From SAR86 cluster bacterium (GTDB taxonomy: Bacteria; Pseudomonadota; Gammaproteobacteria; Magnimaribacterales; D2472), in NCBI GenBank assembly GCA_016779505.1, contig JADHNM010000034.1, positions 1 to 12,156 on the forward strand: a DNA stretch of 12,156 nucleotides, given 5' to 3'. Made by a program: the position numbers and the translations under genes. Below, piece after piece: positions 1-6,975 of the stretch (its first letter is position 1; every line of letters starts with the position of its first letter). The notes beneath the pieces are model-generated. The model was given only the letters and a program-made list of their open reading frames with translations, was not told the DNA's origin and ran no database searches.

Positions 1-767
1 CCATTGCGCTCCATGACACAAACGATTCTACATTCATCCTCTTCTTGTAAAAATTTTGCGGCATGATACCCAACATTTCCTAGCCCTTGAATGGAAACCG
101 CCTTATCTTTTAGACCATCCTTAAACCCAGATTTTATGCAATCATCTTCATGACGGAAGAATTCTCTTATTATGTATTGAACACCTCTTCCAGTGGCTTC
201 AGATCGACCTACAAGCCCTCCCTTTTGGATTGGTTTTCCAGTAACACAAGCCAAGGCATTTATATCTGTTGGGTGAATACGCCTATACTCATCTGCTATC
301 CAAGCCATTTCGTCGGCGCTTGTACCTACATCGGGTGCCGGGACATTTTGAGCGGGATGTATCAAATCACGTTTAATAAGTTCCTGAGCAAATCTTCTGG
401 TAATTTTTTCAATTTCAGCTTTGGTCCAATCCTTTGGATTAATTTTTAAAGCACCTTTAGAGCCGCCATAGGGCACCTCCATTATTGCGCATTTGTAAGT
501 CATGAGAGCAGCCATAGCCTCAACTTCCTCTTGAGAGGCATTGATGTCATATCGAATTCCACCTTTCGCTGGTTCAAAGTGCTCTGAGTGCACGGAACGC
601 CATCCTGTAAAAGTGTGTATTTCATCTCTAAGCTTCACGCCAAAATTGATGGTGTAGGTTGAATTACAGACCTTGATTCTGGTGGCTAAATCTTGAGAAA
701 TATCTGTATAGCGTAAAGCTTGATCGAATAGTTTGTTAGTGCTGTCTAAAAATTTTTGATTAACCAA
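1..767 (-). CDS. Glu/Leu/Phe/Val dehydrogenase (NAD-type glutamate dehydrogenase family), N-terminal part, runs off left edge
   Basis: I translated this frame by hand: 255 codons are present, with no stop before the window edge. The family carries out reversible oxidative deamination of an amino acid, most likely glutamate, to the 2-oxo acid in the cytoplasm. Visible motifs are PAKGGIRY at residues 67-74 (substrate Lys68), Lys92 in MTYKCAI, PYGGSKG at 99-105 (catalytic Lys104), PAPDVGTS at 143-150 (catalytic Asp146), and the Rossmann turn GLGNVG at 228-233. Glu253 lies where the second Rossmann strand ends, which suggests NAD rather than NADP (inference). Family members are usually about 410-450 residues, so about 60% is here. 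There is no ATG near the N-terminus. The best start is TTG at 767, a few bases after a GGGGGA ribosome site at 772-777; ATT at 770 is an alternative, and an in-frame stop lies at 789-791. Leucine or valine dehydrogenase cannot be fully excluded. Confidence 0.9.
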   Translation of the reverse strand, partial: MVNQKFLDSTNKLFDQALRYTDISQDLATRIKVCNSTYTINFGVKLRDEIHTFTGWRSVHSEHFEPAKGGIRYDINASQEEVEAMAALMTYKCAIMEVPYGGSKGALKINPKDWTKAEIEKITRRFAQELIKRDLIHPAQNVPAPDVGTSADEMAWIADEYRRIHPTDINALACVTGKPIQKGGLVGRSEATGRGVQYIIREFFRHEDDCIKSGFKDGLKDKAVSIQGLGNVGYHAAKFLQEEDECRIVCVMERN

Positions 768-786
768 AATATCCCCCGTAAAAAAA

Positions 787-815
787 TATTATTATATGCT
801 TTTTGCATCTATAAT
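787..815 (+). promoter_or_regulatory. Candidate promoter for tRNA-His (and perhaps tig)
   Basis: A perfect -10 box TATAAT lies at 810-815, 13 bases before the tRNA 5' end, so transcription would start at about 822. The matching -35 region (about 787-794) is AT-rich and poor; TTATTA at 789-794 is the closest hexamer. This is the only good -10 box immediately before the tRNA, and there is almost no room for another promoter between the tRNA and tig. Confidence 0.5.
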
Positions 816-820
816 GTTTC
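791..820 (-). promoter_or_regulatory. Candidate promoter for the dehydrogenase gene
   Basis: On the minus strand a perfect -10 box TATAAT lies at 796-791. A weak -35 match, GAAACA (3 of 6), lies at 820-815 with an 18-bp spacer. Transcription would begin near 784, giving a leader of about 17 nt that contains the GGGGGA ribosome site. The -35 shares base 815 with the -10 box of the divergent tRNA promoter. The -10 is convincing but the -35 is not. Confidence 0.45.
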
Positions 821-828
821 GTTTCTTG

Positions 829-905
829 GCGGGCGTAGCTCAGTTGGTTAGAGCGCTGGATTGTGGCTCCGGAGGCCGTGGGTTCGAACCCCATCGCTCG
901 CCCCA
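829..905 (+). tRNA. tRNA-His (anticodon GTG)
   Basis: The full cloverleaf folds by hand. The acceptor stem pairs 829-835 with 895-901 with one G-U pair. The D arm is 838-854. The anticodon stem pairs 856-860 with 868-872 and encloses the loop TTGTGGC with anticodon GTG at 863-865. The variable loop is 873-877. The T arm pairs 878-882 with 890-894 around TTCGAAC. The discriminator base is C (902) and CCA is encoded at 903-905. A G at 828 can pair with C902 as the extra G-1, the special identity element of histidine tRNA, which supports the assignment independently of the anticodon. It decodes CAC and CAU. tig begins 20 nt downstream. Confidence 0.97.
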
Positions 906-925
906 TTTAAAATTAGATAAATAAC

Positions 926-2227
926 ATGAGTAGCAAATTAAAAAAACTTAAAGATCTAGAGCGCAAGTTAACGGTTTCAGTTCCTGTTGAGGATTATGAA
1001 AAAAAATATACTGGCAAACTTTCAAAGATTAAATCCACCGCCAAACTTGATGGCTTTAGAAAGGGTCACGTGCCTAACGATGTGCTCAAACAACGATATG
1101 GAGATTCCATTCACTACGAAGTCTTGAATGAGCTCATCCAAGAAAGTTACCCCAAGGAACTTCAAGAGCAGGATGTTAAGCCTGCATCCTCTCCAGCAAT
1201 AAGCATAGAGAGCGAGGATCCTATCAAGCCTATTTCCTATTCAGCCGTGTTTGAAGTTTTTCCTGAAATCAAGCCAAAGCTTTCTCGATGGAAGAGTTTT
1301 GAAAAATCTGAAATTACATTGGATGACTCAGATATTGATCTTGCAATAGATGATATTTTGGAAAGGTATTGCGAATGGCAAAAAGTTGAGAGAGTTGCTC
1401 AAGAAAAAGATCAAGTTGTTATTGATTTTGAAGGAAAAATTGATGGCGAGAGTTTTGAAGGAAATGAATCAAAAGATTTTAAATTGGTGTTAGGTTCAAA
1501 ATCTATGATTCCAGGCTTTGAGGACAATTTAGTTGGAAAGAAATCTGAAGAAAGTTTTTCATTTAAAACAAATTTTCCTGAGGATTATTTTAAGAAAGAT
1601 TTAGCTGGAAAGGAAACCGAATTCTTTGTCACTGTCCAAGAAGTGCAAGAGATGCATAAAGCGAAAATAGATAAAGAGCTTTTTGAAAAGCTTGCCATGG
1701 ACGATGTATCTGATGAGAAAAGTTTTCGCTCAGAGATTTCAAAACGCATGGAAGGAGAAATAGCGCAACAGGAGAAATCTCTTACCAAGGAATCGATATA
1801 TGAAACACTCCTCCAAAGCAATGATTTCAAAGTTCCTAATGCTACGGTGAATGAGCAAGCAGAATTAATGCGAAAGGATTCATTGATGCGAATGGGTCAA
1901 ACGGCTGAAAATGCTCCAGAGGATCTTTTTCCGGTTGAAGATTTTAAAGCAAACGCTGAAAAAAGAGTGAGGTTAGATCTCTTATTTTCAGCCCTCATCC
2001 AAAAATATGAGCTTGAAGTTAAAGAGGGCGATTTAAATGCTTTTATCGAAGAAGAGGCAGAGAAATATAAAGATGCTGATCAATTTCGATCTTGGATTCA
2101 AAGTCAGCCGCAGCAGCTAGATCAATACAGAATGGTTATTTTAGAAAACTTGCTCATTGAAAAATTAGATTCTGCCCTTAAATCTAAGGTAAAGGTGATA
2201 AAATTTTCAGAACTGGCAAATAAATAA
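926..2227 (+). CDS. tig: Trigger factor, ribosome-associated chaperone and peptidyl-prolyl isomerase
   Basis: The product binds at the ribosome exit tunnel and helps nascent chains fold in the cytoplasm. At 433 residues it matches the usual length (E. coli 432). The N-terminal ribosome-binding domain carries the signature GFRKGHVP at residues 43-50, the same position as in E. coli. The FKBP-type isomerase domain spans about 160-242 (DQVVIDFEG ... MIPGFEDNLVGK). The helical C-terminal chaperone domain fills about 245-433. The ATG is only 20 nt after the tRNA CCA end and has no Shine-Dalgarno sequence. clpP follows after 3 nt, so the two are surely co-transcribed. No promoter of its own is visible, so transcription probably begins before tRNA-His. 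Confidence 0.97.
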   Translation: MSSKLKKLKDLERKLTVSVPVEDYEKKYTGKLSKIKSTAKLDGFRKGHVPNDVLKQRYGDSIHYEVLNELIQESYPKELQEQDVKPASSPAISIESEDPIKPISYSAVFEVFPEIKPKLSRWKSFEKSEITLDDSDIDLAIDDILERYCEWQKVERVAQEKDQVVIDFEGKIDGESFEGNESKDFKLVLGSKSMIPGFEDNLVGKKSEESFSFKTNFPEDYFKKDLAGKETEFFVTVQEVQEMHKAKIDKELFEKLAMDDVSDEKSFRSEISKRMEGEIAQQEKSLTKESIYETLLQSNDFKVPNATVNEQAELMRKDSLMRMGQTAENAPEDLFPVEDFKANAEKRVRLDLLFSALIQKYELEVKEGDLNAFIEEEAEKYKDADQFRSWIQSQPQQLDQYRMVILENLLIEKLDSALKSKVKVIKFSELANK

Positions 2228-2230
2228 ATT

Positions 2231-2845
2231 ATGGAAAAAATAAATTCTGGCTTGGTGCCGATGGTTGTAGAGCAGACTCCTCGTGGGGAGCGTGCCTTTG
2301 ATATATATTCACGGCTTTTAAAAGAAAGAATTATTTTTTTATCTGGCCCGATCGATGATTACATTTCTAATTTAGTCGTTGCTCAGCTTCTATTCTTGGA
2401 ATCAGAAAATCCTGAAAAGGATATAAGCATATACATTAATTCACCTGGAGGGATTATTACTTCTGGGCTAGCTATCTATGACACTATGCAATTTATTGCT
2501 CCTGAGGTATCAACATTGTGCATTGGTCAGGCTGCAAGTATGGGATCACTTTTGCTTGCGGGTGGAGCAAAAGGTAAGAGATTTGCTTTAACAAATTCTC
2601 GAATCATGATTCATCAACCCTTGGGAGGGTTTCAAGGCCAAGCCTCTGACTTTGAAATTCATGCCAAAGAAATGCTGTTGGTTAAACAAAAAGTGAATGA
2701 AATACTTTCTAAGCACACAGGTAAAACTTTGAAGAAAGTTGAACAGGATACGGATAGAGATAACTTTCTCAATGCTAAGGAAGCGAAAGCCTATGGCATA
2801 ATTGATGAAATATTAGAAAGCAGACCAACTACGAATGGAAAATAA
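2231..2845 (+). CDS. clpP: ATP-dependent Clp protease proteolytic subunit
   Basis: This is the serine peptidase barrel of ClpXP, which cleaves proteins unfolded and fed in by ClpX (or ClpA if present). It has 204 residues. The triad is intact: Ser103 in GQAASMG, His128 in MIHQPLGG, and Asp177 in DTDRDNF. Each is offset by +6 from mature E. coli ClpP. The N-terminal [23 protein letters not shown] block, which forms the axial pore and ClpX contact, is conserved. The propeptide before it is only about eight residues, shorter than in E. coli. The start lies 3 nt after the tig stop, with no Shine-Dalgarno site, so translational coupling to tig is likely. The last 11 bp overlap clpX. Confidence 0.97.
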   Translation: MEKINSGLVPMVVEQTPRGERAFDIYSRLLKERIIFLSGPIDDYISNLVVAQLLFLESENPEKDISIYINSPGGIITSGLAIYDTMQFIAPEVSTLCIGQAASMGSLLLAGGAKGKRFALTNSRIMIHQPLGGFQGQASDFEIHAKEMLLVKQKVNEILSKHTGKTLKKVEQDTDRDNFLNAKEAKAYGIIDEILESRPTTNGK

Positions 2846-4082
2846 AGACAATAACAAACTATCTTGCACTTTCTGTGGCAAGGGCCAAGAAGAGGTTCGT
2901 AAACTTATTGCCGGACCCAGTGTTTATATTTGTGACGAGTGTGTTGATCTTTGCAATGACATTATCGAAGAGGAGGTTAAAGCAGAAGATGATGAGGTTC
3001 TTGATGTTTTGCCATCTCCTTTAGAGATATTTAAACAATTAGATGAATATGTGATTGGTCAAGAGAAAGCAAAAAAAACTCTTTCTGTTGCTGTATACAA
3101 TCATTACAAAAGACTCAGATCTAACTCCAACAAAGATGAGATAGAATTGCAAAAAAGTAATGTTTTATTGCTTGGGCCAACCGGCAGTGGTAAAACACTT
3201 TTGGCGCAAACTTTGGCAAGAGTTCTCAATGTTCCATTTACTATAGCGGACGCAACCACTTTAACCGAAGCTGGATATGTTGGTGAAGATGTCGAAAACA
3301 TTATTCAAAAGCTTCTCCAAAAATGTGATTACGATCCTGACAAAGCTGCTCTTGGAATTGTCTATATTGATGAGATCGATAAGATTGCTCGTAAATCAGA
3401 TAACCCCTCTATCACCAGAGATGTGTCTGGTGAAGGCGTTCAACAAGCTTTGCTAAAGTTAATCGAAGGCACAGTTGCATCAATTCCTCCGCAAGGCGGC
3501 AGAAAGCATCCACAGCAAGAATTTATTCAGATTGATACCTCTAATATATTATTTATATGTGGCGGAGCTTTTTCTGGTATTGATGAAGTTATTAAGCATA
3601 GAACAGATAATTCCGGTATTGGTTTCGGCGCTCCTGTGAAAGATACCAAGGCGTCTGTTACTTCAATTGTAGAAACTTTAGAGCCAGAAGATCTGGTGAA
3701 ATATGGCTTGATTCCAGAATTTGTTGGCAGGTTACCAGTCATCTCAACCTTGCATGAGTTGGATGAGGCGGCGCTCGTCAGAATTTTGCAAGAGCCAAAA
3801 AATGCATTGGTTAATCAATACAAATACTTGTTCGATATCGATGAGGTCGAATTAGATTTTCGAACCGAAGCCTTGCTTGAGATAGCAAAGAAAGCCCTGA
3901 AGAGAAAAACAGGTGCAAGGGGCTTAAGATCAATCATGGAAGAACTTTTAATGGATACAATGTTTGAACTTCCAAATATAGATTTAGAAAAAGTGATAGT
4001 CGATGAGAATTCTGTCTTGCATTCAACAGATCCAATAAAGGTATATAAATCTCCCAAGAAAAAATCTTCTTCTGCTGGTTGA
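2835..4082 (+). CDS. clpX: ATP-dependent Clp protease ATP-binding subunit ClpX (AAA+ unfoldase)
   Basis: This hexameric unfoldase recognises degradation tags and threads substrates into ClpP. It has 415 residues, close to E. coli (424). The N-terminal zinc-binding domain has Cys11, Cys14, Cys33 and Cys36. Walker A GPTGSGKT is at 114-121 and Walker B IVYIDE ends at Glu180. The pore-1 loop GYVG is at 147-150, the RKH loop at 223-225, and the ClpP-docking loop IGF at 262-264. The arginine finger is Arg299 (EFVGRLP) and sensor 2 is GARGLRS at 360-366. The IGF loop shows it can pair with the neighbouring ClpP. The start overlaps the clpP 3' end by 11 bp in another frame, a standard sign of coupled translation. 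The C-terminus is short and rich in lysine and serine. Confidence 0.97.
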   Translation: MENKDNNKLSCTFCGKGQEEVRKLIAGPSVYICDECVDLCNDIIEEEVKAEDDEVLDVLPSPLEIFKQLDEYVIGQEKAKKTLSVAVYNHYKRLRSNSNKDEIELQKSNVLLLGPTGSGKTLLAQTLARVLNVPFTIADATTLTEAGYVGEDVENIIQKLLQKCDYDPDKAALGIVYIDEIDKIARKSDNPSITRDVSGEGVQQALLKLIEGTVASIPPQGGRKHPQQEFIQIDTSNILFICGGAFSGIDEVIKHRTDNSGIGFGAPVKDTKASVTSIVETLEPEDLVKYGLIPEFVGRLPVISTLHELDEAALVRILQEPKNALVNQYKYLFDIDEVELDFRTEALLEIAKKALKRKTGARGLRSIMEELLMDTMFELPNIDLEKVIVDENSVLHSTDPIKVYKSPKKKSSSAG

Positions 4083-4106
4083 ATTTAATTAATTCTCCCT
4101 CATTAT
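4078..4106 (+). promoter_or_regulatory. Candidate lon promoter, heat-shock (sigma-32)-like
   Basis: GTTGAA at 4078-4083 and CCTCAT at 4098-4103, 14 bp apart, resemble the sigma-32 consensus (CTTGAA, about 11-16 bp, CCCCAT). An alternative sigma-70 reading is TTGAAT (4079-4084), a 16-bp spacer and CATTAT (4101-4106). The -35 overlaps the clpX stop codon. Either reading puts the transcript start within a few bases of the lon ATG at 4113. lon is a classic heat-shock gene in E. coli, which fits, but the match is by eye in AT-rich DNA. Confidence 0.4.
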
Positions 4107-4112
4107 ATTTAT

Positions 4113-6524
4113 ATGGCTACTATTAAATATGATCTTCCACTTATTCCCCTCAGAGATGTTGTTGTATTTCCAGGCGTAGTATCAACATTATTTGTAGGCA
4201 GAAATAAATCCATCAATGCATTGAATGCAGCCATGGCTGGTGAAAAGAAAATCATCTTAGCCACTCAAAAAGATGGTTCCTTGGACGTACCTTTGTTTGA
4301 TGATTTATTTAAGGTTGCAACCATTGCCAGTATTCTGCAATTAATAAAATTACCAGATGGAACTGTAAAAGTTTTGGTTGAGGGCTCGCAGAGAGCCCAA
4401 ATGGATTCCTTAGAATCAGATACAAAATTCTCTAAAGTAAGAGTCAGTCTTATTACAGAACCAGTGATTGATATCAAAGATGGAGAAAACCTAGCAAGAT
4501 TTATCAAAGCCAAGTTCCATGATTTTATAAAAATTACAAAAAAAATTGCTCCAGAAGTTTTAGCATCAATTGATGCTTTAGATGATTTATCCAGAATTAT
4601 CGATTCAATAGCCGGCCATTTGCCAATGGAAATAAAGCAAAAACAAGAGATTCTGGAAACTGCAGATTTCCAGCTCAGAGCTGAAATACTGATAGCTTTT
4701 ATCGAGTCTCAGTTGGATGTTATGGATGTCGACAAAAGAATTCGAAATAGAGTCAAAGGCCAGATGGAAAAATCTCAACGTGAGTACTATTTGAATGAAC
4801 AAATTAAAGCTGCGCAAAAAGAGTTGGGGGATATTAGCGAAGAGGGCGATGAAATTTCACAATTAGAAGAAAACATTGCCAAGGCTGGCATGTCAAAAGA
4901 AGCCTTAAAAAAAGCCAACAATGAATTTACTAAGTTCAAGCAAATGTCTCCAATGTCTGCGGAGGCATCGGTTGTTCGTTCATATTTGGATTGGCTGACC
5001 GGGATCCCTTGGAAAAAAAGAAGTAAAGTTAAATCAAATTTAAAGTCAGCAATTGAAATCCTTGACGAAGATCACTTTGGTTTGGACGAGGTCAAAGAAA
5101 GAATTCTTGAATACCTGGCTGTTCAGCAGAGAGTTAAAAAATTAAAAGCACCTGTCTTATGTTTGGTGGGCCCGCCAGGAGTAGGAAAAACATCTCTTGG
5201 AAACTCTATCGCAAGAGCCACGAATAGAAAATTTGTCAGAATGTCATTAGGTGGCGTTAGAGATGAGGCAGAAATAAGAGGACATCGAAGAACTTACATT
5301 GGGTCTATGCCAGGAAAAATTATTCAAAAGCTTTCAAAAGTTGAAGTAAAAAACCCATTATTTTTACTGGATGAGATCGATAAAATGGGGATGGATCATC
5401 GCGGTGACCCTGCATCAGCATTACTTGAAGTATTAGACCCAGAGCAAAACAATACGTTTTCAGATCACTATCTAGAGGTTGATTTTGATCTGTCTGAGGT
5501 AATGTTTGTTTGCACTGCGAACAGTTTAAATATTCCAGGCCCCTTACTTGATCGAATGGAAATTATTAGATTGCCTGGTTACATAGAGGATGAAAAATTA
5601 AATATTGCAAAACAATATTTAATTCCTAAGCAACTTGAAAGAAATGGACTGGATGAAAAAGAGGTTAAGCTCAGCGACAAATCAATATTGGATATAGTGC
5701 GTCACTATACTAGAGAGGCTGGAGTGCGAAGTCTCGAAAGACAGATTGCAAAAATTTTTAGAAAATCAGTTAAAGAAAGAGTGCTTGCAGATCCTAAAAC
5801 AATTAAAAGCTCTATTAATATTACACCCAAAAACTTAGAGAAATATTGTGGGGTACCCAAATTTAAATTTGGCGAAGCTGATGTTGAGGATATAGTTGGC
5901 AAAGTTTCAGGATTGGCATGGACTGAAGTTGGAGGTGAGTTGTTAACGATTGAGGCATCATACGTTCCTGGAAAAGGGCAGGTTATTAAAACAGGCTCCC
6001 TGGGAGATGTGATGCAGGAATCTATCCAAGCTGCACTTACAGTAGTCAGATCTAGATCAGAAAAATTAGGCATACCAACTAATTTTTATGAAAAATTTGA
6101 TGTTCATATTCATGTTCCTGATGGAGCGACACCCAAAGATGGCCCCAGTGCAGGAGTCGGGATGTGCGCAGCCTTAATTTCAGTTTTCACTGGAATACCG
6201 GTAAGATCAGATACAGCCATGACTGGAGAAATAACACTGCATGGCCAAGTAACAAAAATTGGGGGCCTGAAAGAAAAACTGCTTGCTGCTAAACGTGGAG
6301 GTATCAAGAGGGTTATTATCCCGGAGGATAATGCTGCTGACTTGAGAGAAATTCCATCTCAAATTACTCATGCCTTGGAGATTCTTCCAGTTCGATGGGT
6401 GGATGAGGCCATAACTCATGCTCTGACTGCAGAGCCAAAACCAATTAAAAAAAGAAAAACTTCCAAAGTTCTAGCTAAACCAAAATCATCTAGTGCTCGA
6501 ACAACTTCTAGAAAGCCCCATTAG
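4113..6524 (+). CDS. lon: ATP-dependent protease Lon (LonA)
   Basis: Lon is a homohexameric AAA+ serine protease that degrades misfolded and regulatory proteins in the cytoplasm. The LON substrate-binding domain starts at once (LPLIPLRDVVVFPG, residues 8-21), followed by a coiled-coil region to about 300. Walker A GPPGVGKT is at 353-360 and Walker B LFLLDEIDK at 416-424. The protease domain has Ser679 (KDGPSAG) and Lys722 (GGLKEKLLAAK), which form the catalytic dyad with the same numbering as E. coli. It has 803 residues against 784 in E. coli; most of the excess is a C-terminal tail from about 774 to 803 rich in Lys, Arg and Ser. There is no Shine-Dalgarno site before the ATG, and the gap to clpX is only 30 nt, so readthrough from clpX and a local promoter are both possible. 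Confidence 0.97.
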   Translation: MATIKYDLPLIPLRDVVVFPGVVSTLFVGRNKSINALNAAMAGEKKIILATQKDGSLDVPLFDDLFKVATIASILQLIKLPDGTVKVLVEGSQRAQMDSLESDTKFSKVRVSLITEPVIDIKDGENLARFIKAKFHDFIKITKKIAPEVLASIDALDDLSRIIDSIAGHLPMEIKQKQEILETADFQLRAEILIAFIESQLDVMDVDKRIRNRVKGQMEKSQREYYLNEQIKAAQKELGDISEEGDEISQLEENIAKAGMSKEALKKANNEFTKFKQMSPMSAEASVVRSYLDWLTGIPWKKRSKVKSNLKSAIEILDEDHFGLDEVKERILEYLAVQQRVKKLKAPVLCLVGPPGVGKTSLGNSIARATNRKFVRMSLGGVRDEAEIRGHRRTYIGSMPGKIIQKLSKVEVKNPLFLLDEIDKMGMDHRGDPASALLEVLDPEQNNTFSDHYLEVDFDLSEVMFVCTANSLNIPGPLLDRMEIIRLPGYIEDEKLNIAKQYLIPKQLERNGLDEKEVKLSDKSILDIVRHYTREAGVRSLERQIAKIFRKSVKERVLADPKTIKSSINITPKNLEKYCGVPKFKFGEADVEDIVGKVSGLAWTEVGGELLTIEASYVPGKGQVIKTGSLGDVMQESIQAALTVVRSRSEKLGIPTNFYEKFDVHIHVPDGATPKDGPSAGVGMCAALISVFTGIPVRSDTAMTGEITLHGQVTKIGGLKEKLLAAKRGGIKRVIIPEDNAADLREIPSQITHALEILPVRWVDEAITHALTAEPKPIKKRKTSKVLAKPKSSSARTTSRKPH

Positions 6525-6539
6525 AATAGGTTTTAAAGC

Positions 6540-6568
6540 TTGACATTTGCTCTCCGATAGCTTTTCAT
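6540..6568 (+). promoter_or_regulatory. hupB promoter
   Basis: A perfect -35 TTGACA lies at 6540-6545. With a 17-bp spacer the -10 is TTTCAT at 6563-6568 (4 of 6 matches). Transcription would start near 6575, giving a leader of about 30 nt with a strong ribosome site. The promoter sits in the 80-bp gap after lon, where I see no terminator, so hupB may also receive readthrough from lon. Confidence 0.6.
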
Positions 6569-6593
6569 AGACCTAGGTACATAAATTCACCAG

Positions 6594-6598
6594 AGGAG
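6594..6598 (+). promoter_or_regulatory. Ribosome binding site of hupB
   Basis: AGGAG, 6 nt before the ATG at 6605. It is one of the few strong Shine-Dalgarno sites in the window and fits an abundant protein. Confidence 0.85.
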
Positions 6599-6604
6599 AA
6601 TTCA

Positions 6605-6883
6605 ATGAATAAATCAGACTTAGTAGATGCAGTTGCTTCATCAGCAGACGTTACCAAAGCTTCAGCTGGGAGAGCTGTTGATGCGGTTTTAGATTCAATC
6701 GGTGATGCTTTAGGTAAAGGCGATACAGTTTCGCTTGTAGGTTTTGGAACTTTTTCAGTAAGACACAGAGCTGCTAGAGAAGGAAGAAATCCACAAACAG
6801 GTGCTTCAATGCATATTGCAGCATCAAAAGTTCCCGGCTTTAAAGCTGGTAAAGGGTTAAAAGATAAAGTTAAAAATTCTTAA
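6605..6883 (+). CDS. hupB: DNA-binding protein HU (beta-type)
   Basis: HU is a small dimeric nucleoid protein that bends DNA without strict sequence preference. The 92-residue product fits the family (about 90). It starts [11 protein letters not shown], has the helical dimerisation half (about 1-45), the core strand [19 protein letters not shown], and the DNA-intercalating proline Pro63 in RNPQTG at 61-66, followed by the C-terminal helix rich in Lys. The order lon-hupB-ppiD supports the hupB name over hupA. It has its own promoter and AGGAG site upstream and a hairpin terminator just downstream, so it is probably mostly a single-gene transcript. Confidence 0.95.
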   Translation: MNKSDLVDAVASSADVTKASAGRAVDAVLDSIGDALGKGDTVSLVGFGTFSVRHRAAREGRNPQTGASMHIAASKVPGFKAGKGLKDKVKNS

Positions 6884-6907
6884 TTAACTTTAGATTTAAA
6901 GGTCTTT

Positions 6908-6937
6908 AAAAAAAGGGTGCATAAGCACCCTTTTTTT
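6908..6937 (+). terminator. Rho-independent terminator after hupB
   Basis: The GC core GGGTGC (6915-6920) pairs perfectly with GCACCC (6925-6930) around the loop ATAA and is followed by seven T residues (6931-6937). Seven A residues on the left (6908-6914) extend the perfect stem to 13 bp and would make it work in both directions. It begins 24 nt after the hupB stop and separates hupB from ppiD. Confidence 0.93.
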
Positions 6938-6946
6938 ATGTATGAT
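6918..6946 (+). promoter_or_regulatory. Candidate ppiD promoter overlapping the hupB terminator
   Basis: TATGAT at 6941-6946 matches five of six -10 bases. The region 17 bp upstream (TGCATA, 6918-6923) is a weak -35 and lies in the terminator hairpin. The transcript would start near 6953, about 23 nt before the ppiD ATG. A gene placed directly behind a strong terminator needs some promoter, and this is the best candidate. Confidence 0.35.
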
Positions 6947-6960
6947 TGTTAGCTTTTAAA

Positions 6961-6965
6961 GAGGA
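6961..6965 (+). promoter_or_regulatory. Ribosome binding site deciding the ppiD start
   Basis: GAGGA, 10 nt before the ATG at 6976. It supports that ATG over the in-frame TTG at 6946, which lies upstream of this site and inside the putative promoter. Confidence 0.55.
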
Positions 6966-6975
6966 TGAAGCTCAA

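Noticed and set aside
150..449. Plus-strand open frame of 99 codons
   Set aside because: It lies opposite the dehydrogenase frame, which carries all the family motifs. Its translation shows no recognisable domain, and it is a shadow.
4081..4095. GAATT-N5-AATTC inverted repeat between clpX and lon as a terminator
   Set aside because: The stem has only 5 bp, almost all A-T, and no T-run follows. It is too weak to stop transcription.
5705..6073. Minus-strand open frame of 122 codons inside lon
   Set aside because: It is antisense to a fully conserved Lon protease domain, with no ribosome site and no family resemblance.
6946..6975. TTG start giving ppiD ten extra residues
   Set aside because: The ATG at 6976 follows a GAGGA site and matches the usual PpiD N-terminus; the TTG overlaps the putative -10 box.
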